Assembly (NCBI RefSeq): GCF_012273895.1
Contig: NC_052104.1
Span: 2,728,001 to 2,792,000 of the forward strand
Reading direction: 5' to 3'
Origin: Zerene cesonia
Lineage: Eukaryota > Arthropoda > Insecta > Lepidoptera > Pieridae
DNA length: 64,000 nucleotides
Part shown: positions 61,035 to 64,000 of the stretch, piece by piece
Layout: each line of letters opens with the position of its first letter
Numbering within the stretch: the first letter of the stretch is position 1
The notes under the pieces: generated by a model
What the model was told of the DNA's origin: nothing
The model's input: only the letters and a program-made list of their open reading frames with translations
The model's database searches: none
Program-made: the position numbers and the translations under genes

Positions 61035-61200
61035 CTAGTTGACCCAGCGCTCTTCTGCCTTACTTCTTTCATTTTGGGGTATGAAAAATGCATGTTCGTT
61101 TATTCTTAGGCCCGATATGCCCAATATTTATGAGTATCGGTCCAGCTTTTACGAACGAGTATGGGAACGAACATTGCGAGAATTTTATATATTCGATTTG
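61035..61200 (+). repeat. Family T short repeat
   Basis: CTAGTTGACCCAGCGCTCTT, CTGCCTTACTTC, GAGTATCGGTCCAGCTTTTA, ending TTTTATATATTCGAT. Confidence 0.7.
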
Positions 61201-61837
61201 TTATGTTAATCTTTTGTGTTTCTGGCCATATTGAAAAAAAAAGATGAGATGATTTGAATTTAGAACTGAAACGTATTCTATTTAGCAATAGTATATTCAG
61301 GTCGTTGTTATAAATTTATTCTTATTTGTCAAGTTTAAATTAAATTAATAATATATTTTATGATAATTGAAGGTGTTATACTCTCAGTTAATATCAATTT
61401 CTTTCTTCATATTTGATATAATACCAAAAATATTTTCACAGATGAGAAATAAGTTCACCACAGATAATATAATACCACATGTATGTCACATGTGAAATAA
61501 TAATCTCTAGTGGCCTATTGTTATCAATTGACTTATCTTCTCAGTATTTTTAAGGAGTTTGTTAAATAGTTTTCTAATTCCTGTATTCATATATGCATTT
61601 CATGATATTAACACGTATTTTATACCTTTCATACAAAGCTCTCTACGTGCGGTTAGTTTATTTGGCGGAACCGTGTCACCCGTCCCATTTCACTTGGCAT
61701 GGCAGAAGGATTCACGGAAATGACATTATATTTGATACATAAACGCTTTTACGTTCGGATATGGTGTAGTAGGTGTTTTATTGTTTTTATCTATACGCGA
61801 GTGAGCAATTATTACGGATGCATTTGTGTATATTAGC

Positions 61838-61970
61838 TATTGCCCGCGGCTTTGCTCGAGTGAGAGGAGAATAGAAAGAATGAGAGGTTTTGTGATAATA
61901 AAAAGTAGCCAATGACACAAAACTCATACAGTAAAATTTCTCCCTTGTGAAGTGAGAGACAATGAACAAG
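61838..61970 (+). repeat. Short repeat with CCCGCGGCTTTGCTCG head
   Basis: GCTATTGCCCGCGGCTTTGC, TCGAGTGAGAGG and AAAAAGTAGCCAATGACACA. The head is of the kind found in the other short families; no full match in the window. Confidence 0.45.
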
Positions 61971-62034
61971 CAAACCAATGCAATATAACAATGTTATTTT
62001 TTACTGAATAGCAAATGTATCTCATCCTTTGTCT

Positions 62035-62120
62035 ATTACTTATACTGGTTGCCTGGAAGAGATCACTCGTAAGTCATGAGGCCGCCCGCTGTGCTGGTTT
62101 AGTGTTAACTTGTACAGCTA
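62035..62120 (+). repeat. Family L (LINE 3' end) fragment
   Basis: CTGGTTGCCTGGAAGAGATC and GTCATGAGGCCGCCCGCTG match family L. The tail is lost. Confidence 0.6.
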
Positions 62121-64000
62121 CATTCAGCTACAGCTGCGTACGCATATGTATGTACGTTGGATTTTTTTCATTGGCTATTTACAAAAAAACTTATTGCATA
62201 TAAACTTTAATAAAATCCTTCCTTCAAAATTAAAGCATTTGCATTAGCTCAATTATAAGCTTCAGTAATCCAATAAGCATAAATATTAAAGATGTCCATC
62301 AAAGATTTTGTTATTTTAAGAAATTAATTTAAGATATGAATGAACATTTTTTTTTTATTTAGCTAATATTGCATGTTCAATACCATTTACGGTATCAAGA
62401 GTGTACCGCTGGTCATTATTTATTCAGTACATTGCTATTTAGCAGTACGAGCGTCCACCTTAAAGCCCGTTAAAATACTTTCAGTATTAATTTACGAGTA
62501 CGCTTAGCGAATAAATTATAAGAAATTAATTGAGAGGAATTTTTAATAACTATTTTTCTCAGTCGTGAATTGGAACATTGCTTTTTTATTGAGTTGTTGC
62601 TGCTTTTAATGATTGAAATAATGTTGTTTTCAGTCGCTTTTAAAAATGTTGTGTGTTTGCTATTCTTAGTTTCGCTCTTTTAGAATAATGGGTTTATGTC
62701 TATTTACTCAATTTCTATTAAAAATTAGTTACATACGAGACAGAAAATATAGTGCATATAAAGTGAAGTATTTAAAAATGTATGTTATTTATCTAGATTG
62801 AACTGTAACTCGTGTTAATTGAATATTGTTTTCAAGTTGAAAAACATGCTCGTGTAGGTTGATTTTTTATCCATTGTTCAAATTTATTTATTCTTATTTC
62901 ATAAAAACGTTTCTTATTATCCGTCTTGACATTTTATAGATAAAATTTTTATATTGATGCGTTATTGTTTTTATTTTTGAAACTAAGGCAGAAAAATCGG
63001 GTCTCCTGTTTTACAAAAAAACAAAACATAAATTACACTAGCGATATTGATTTACTAATGTGCATCTATTCATTTATTACTTCAACAAAACACTTTCTTT
63101 CTTCAATCATGCTACATTTTGTCAAAATCTTCTCAGTTTCATGATTGACATCATAGCAATTACTCTTTAGAAAAGTAATAATGAACAGAAATAATCTGGT
63201 TACTGTATTTAAATATATTTACCATATTATATTACTATATTAAAGAACGATATTATGGTACAAAAACATTACTTAAAATCGTAATAAAAACAGAAGGGTG
63301 TAAAAATTCACAGTCTGCAAGACCGGTGACAGGCGTAAATTATTCCTTTACGACTCTTGAAAATTGAGAAGAGCTGTAAATTTTATATTTGCCGCTCAGT
63401 TTTAAAGCAACTGCGATTTTAAAACGGTTTTTTATTTCCTTTTACGTTCAGAAAATAGTTTGAGCGGCTGGGATAAGATATATTTGAGAACTTGAAATAT
63501 TTTGTATATATTGGTATAAAATATATCATTTTCTTTTTATAATTTTTGTGAATAATTACATACAATATTTGTTTGAATTGTTAAATTAAAAACTTAGTTT
63601 ACATTATCTAGGGTGACTTGCGCAGTACACCTACCAAAAAGAATTATTAAAATCGTTCCAGTAGTTAGTAGGCTTAAACGTCATATGTCTGGACGACGAG
63701 AGACATACAAAAATTTTGCTTTGAACGGAGAGTTTTAATTCAAAGTTTGCATACATATTAAGGATCATGACGATAGAATAATTTCATAGGTTTCTCTTTC
63801 TATCAATCGTCAGAAGTCAATAATTCCCTTACGTACACTAGAGCAGTATCTATGTAGTTGACACTATCATTAAAGTGCGTTTTTAGTTCTTTAAACAATA
63901 TAGCTAATTATTATTTTAGTTTTTAGTCAATCTATAGAATTTAAAAACATGTACATTTTATTATATGTACATATTTATAAATACTACGTGCAAATCAAAA

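Larger units (their letters stand above)
60366..64000. other. Intergenic, no gene seen
   Basis: It has family T (61035), the short repeat at 61838 and family L (62035). After 62120 nothing but AT-rich sequence with short chance frames is visible. Confidence 0.5.

Overview
The window looks like nuclear DNA of a moth or butterfly (Lepidoptera). It is AT-rich, has one multi-exon gene with short GT-AG exons, and is packed with short interspersed repeats of types I associate with lepidopteran genomes (heads such as CTAGCTGCGCCCCGCGG, tails such as TTATAATATTAGTAGGAT). There are no operons, bacterial-type gene arrays or CRISPR arrays. The species cannot be named from this sequence.

The only gene that can be supported runs on the + strand from 6272 to 22083. 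Eleven coding exons join with consistent phases into a 720-residue protein of the angiotensin-converting-enzyme family (peptidase M2). It has a signal peptide, a full-length M2 ectodomain, an acidic stalk of about 95 residues, one membrane helix and a short basic cytoplasmic tail. The family zinc motif HEXXH reads HEVAM here. The other residues I could align for substrate and chloride binding are also replaced, while the fold-supporting cysteine pairs C141-C147 and C326-C344 keep their spacing. It is best read as a membrane-anchored, catalytically dead ACE homologue, comparable to the non-peptidase Ance paralogues of Drosophila (Ance-3 is my closest guess) and to nematode ACN-1. A good splice acceptor just before the ATG suggests an unseen 5' UTR exon upstream.

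Layout: 1-6.2 kb is upstream flank with several repeats. 6.3-22.1 kb is the gene; intron 1 (5.5 kb) holds a nested repeat, and introns 2-5 hold further repeat copies. From 22.1 kb to the end (about 42 kb) no gene can be supported; this is repeat-rich intergenic DNA or a very long intron. It contains one promoter-like site (47.1 kb), one ambiguous coding-like patch (25.7 kb), several hairpins and a 25-base assembly gap at 53702.

At least ten repeat families can be told apart by comparing copies inside the window. The labels are mine: M (about 205 bp, CTAGCTGCG head), S (about 330 bp, GTGGGAGTCGAGCACG head, TATGACATAAAA tail), X (tRNA-derived, with pol III A and B boxes), P (Penelope-like guess, with inversions and one 13-bp target duplication), L (LINE 3' end), and R, T, V, W, Y (short families ending in TTATAATATTAGT-like or related tails). 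Family names in public databases could not be checked.
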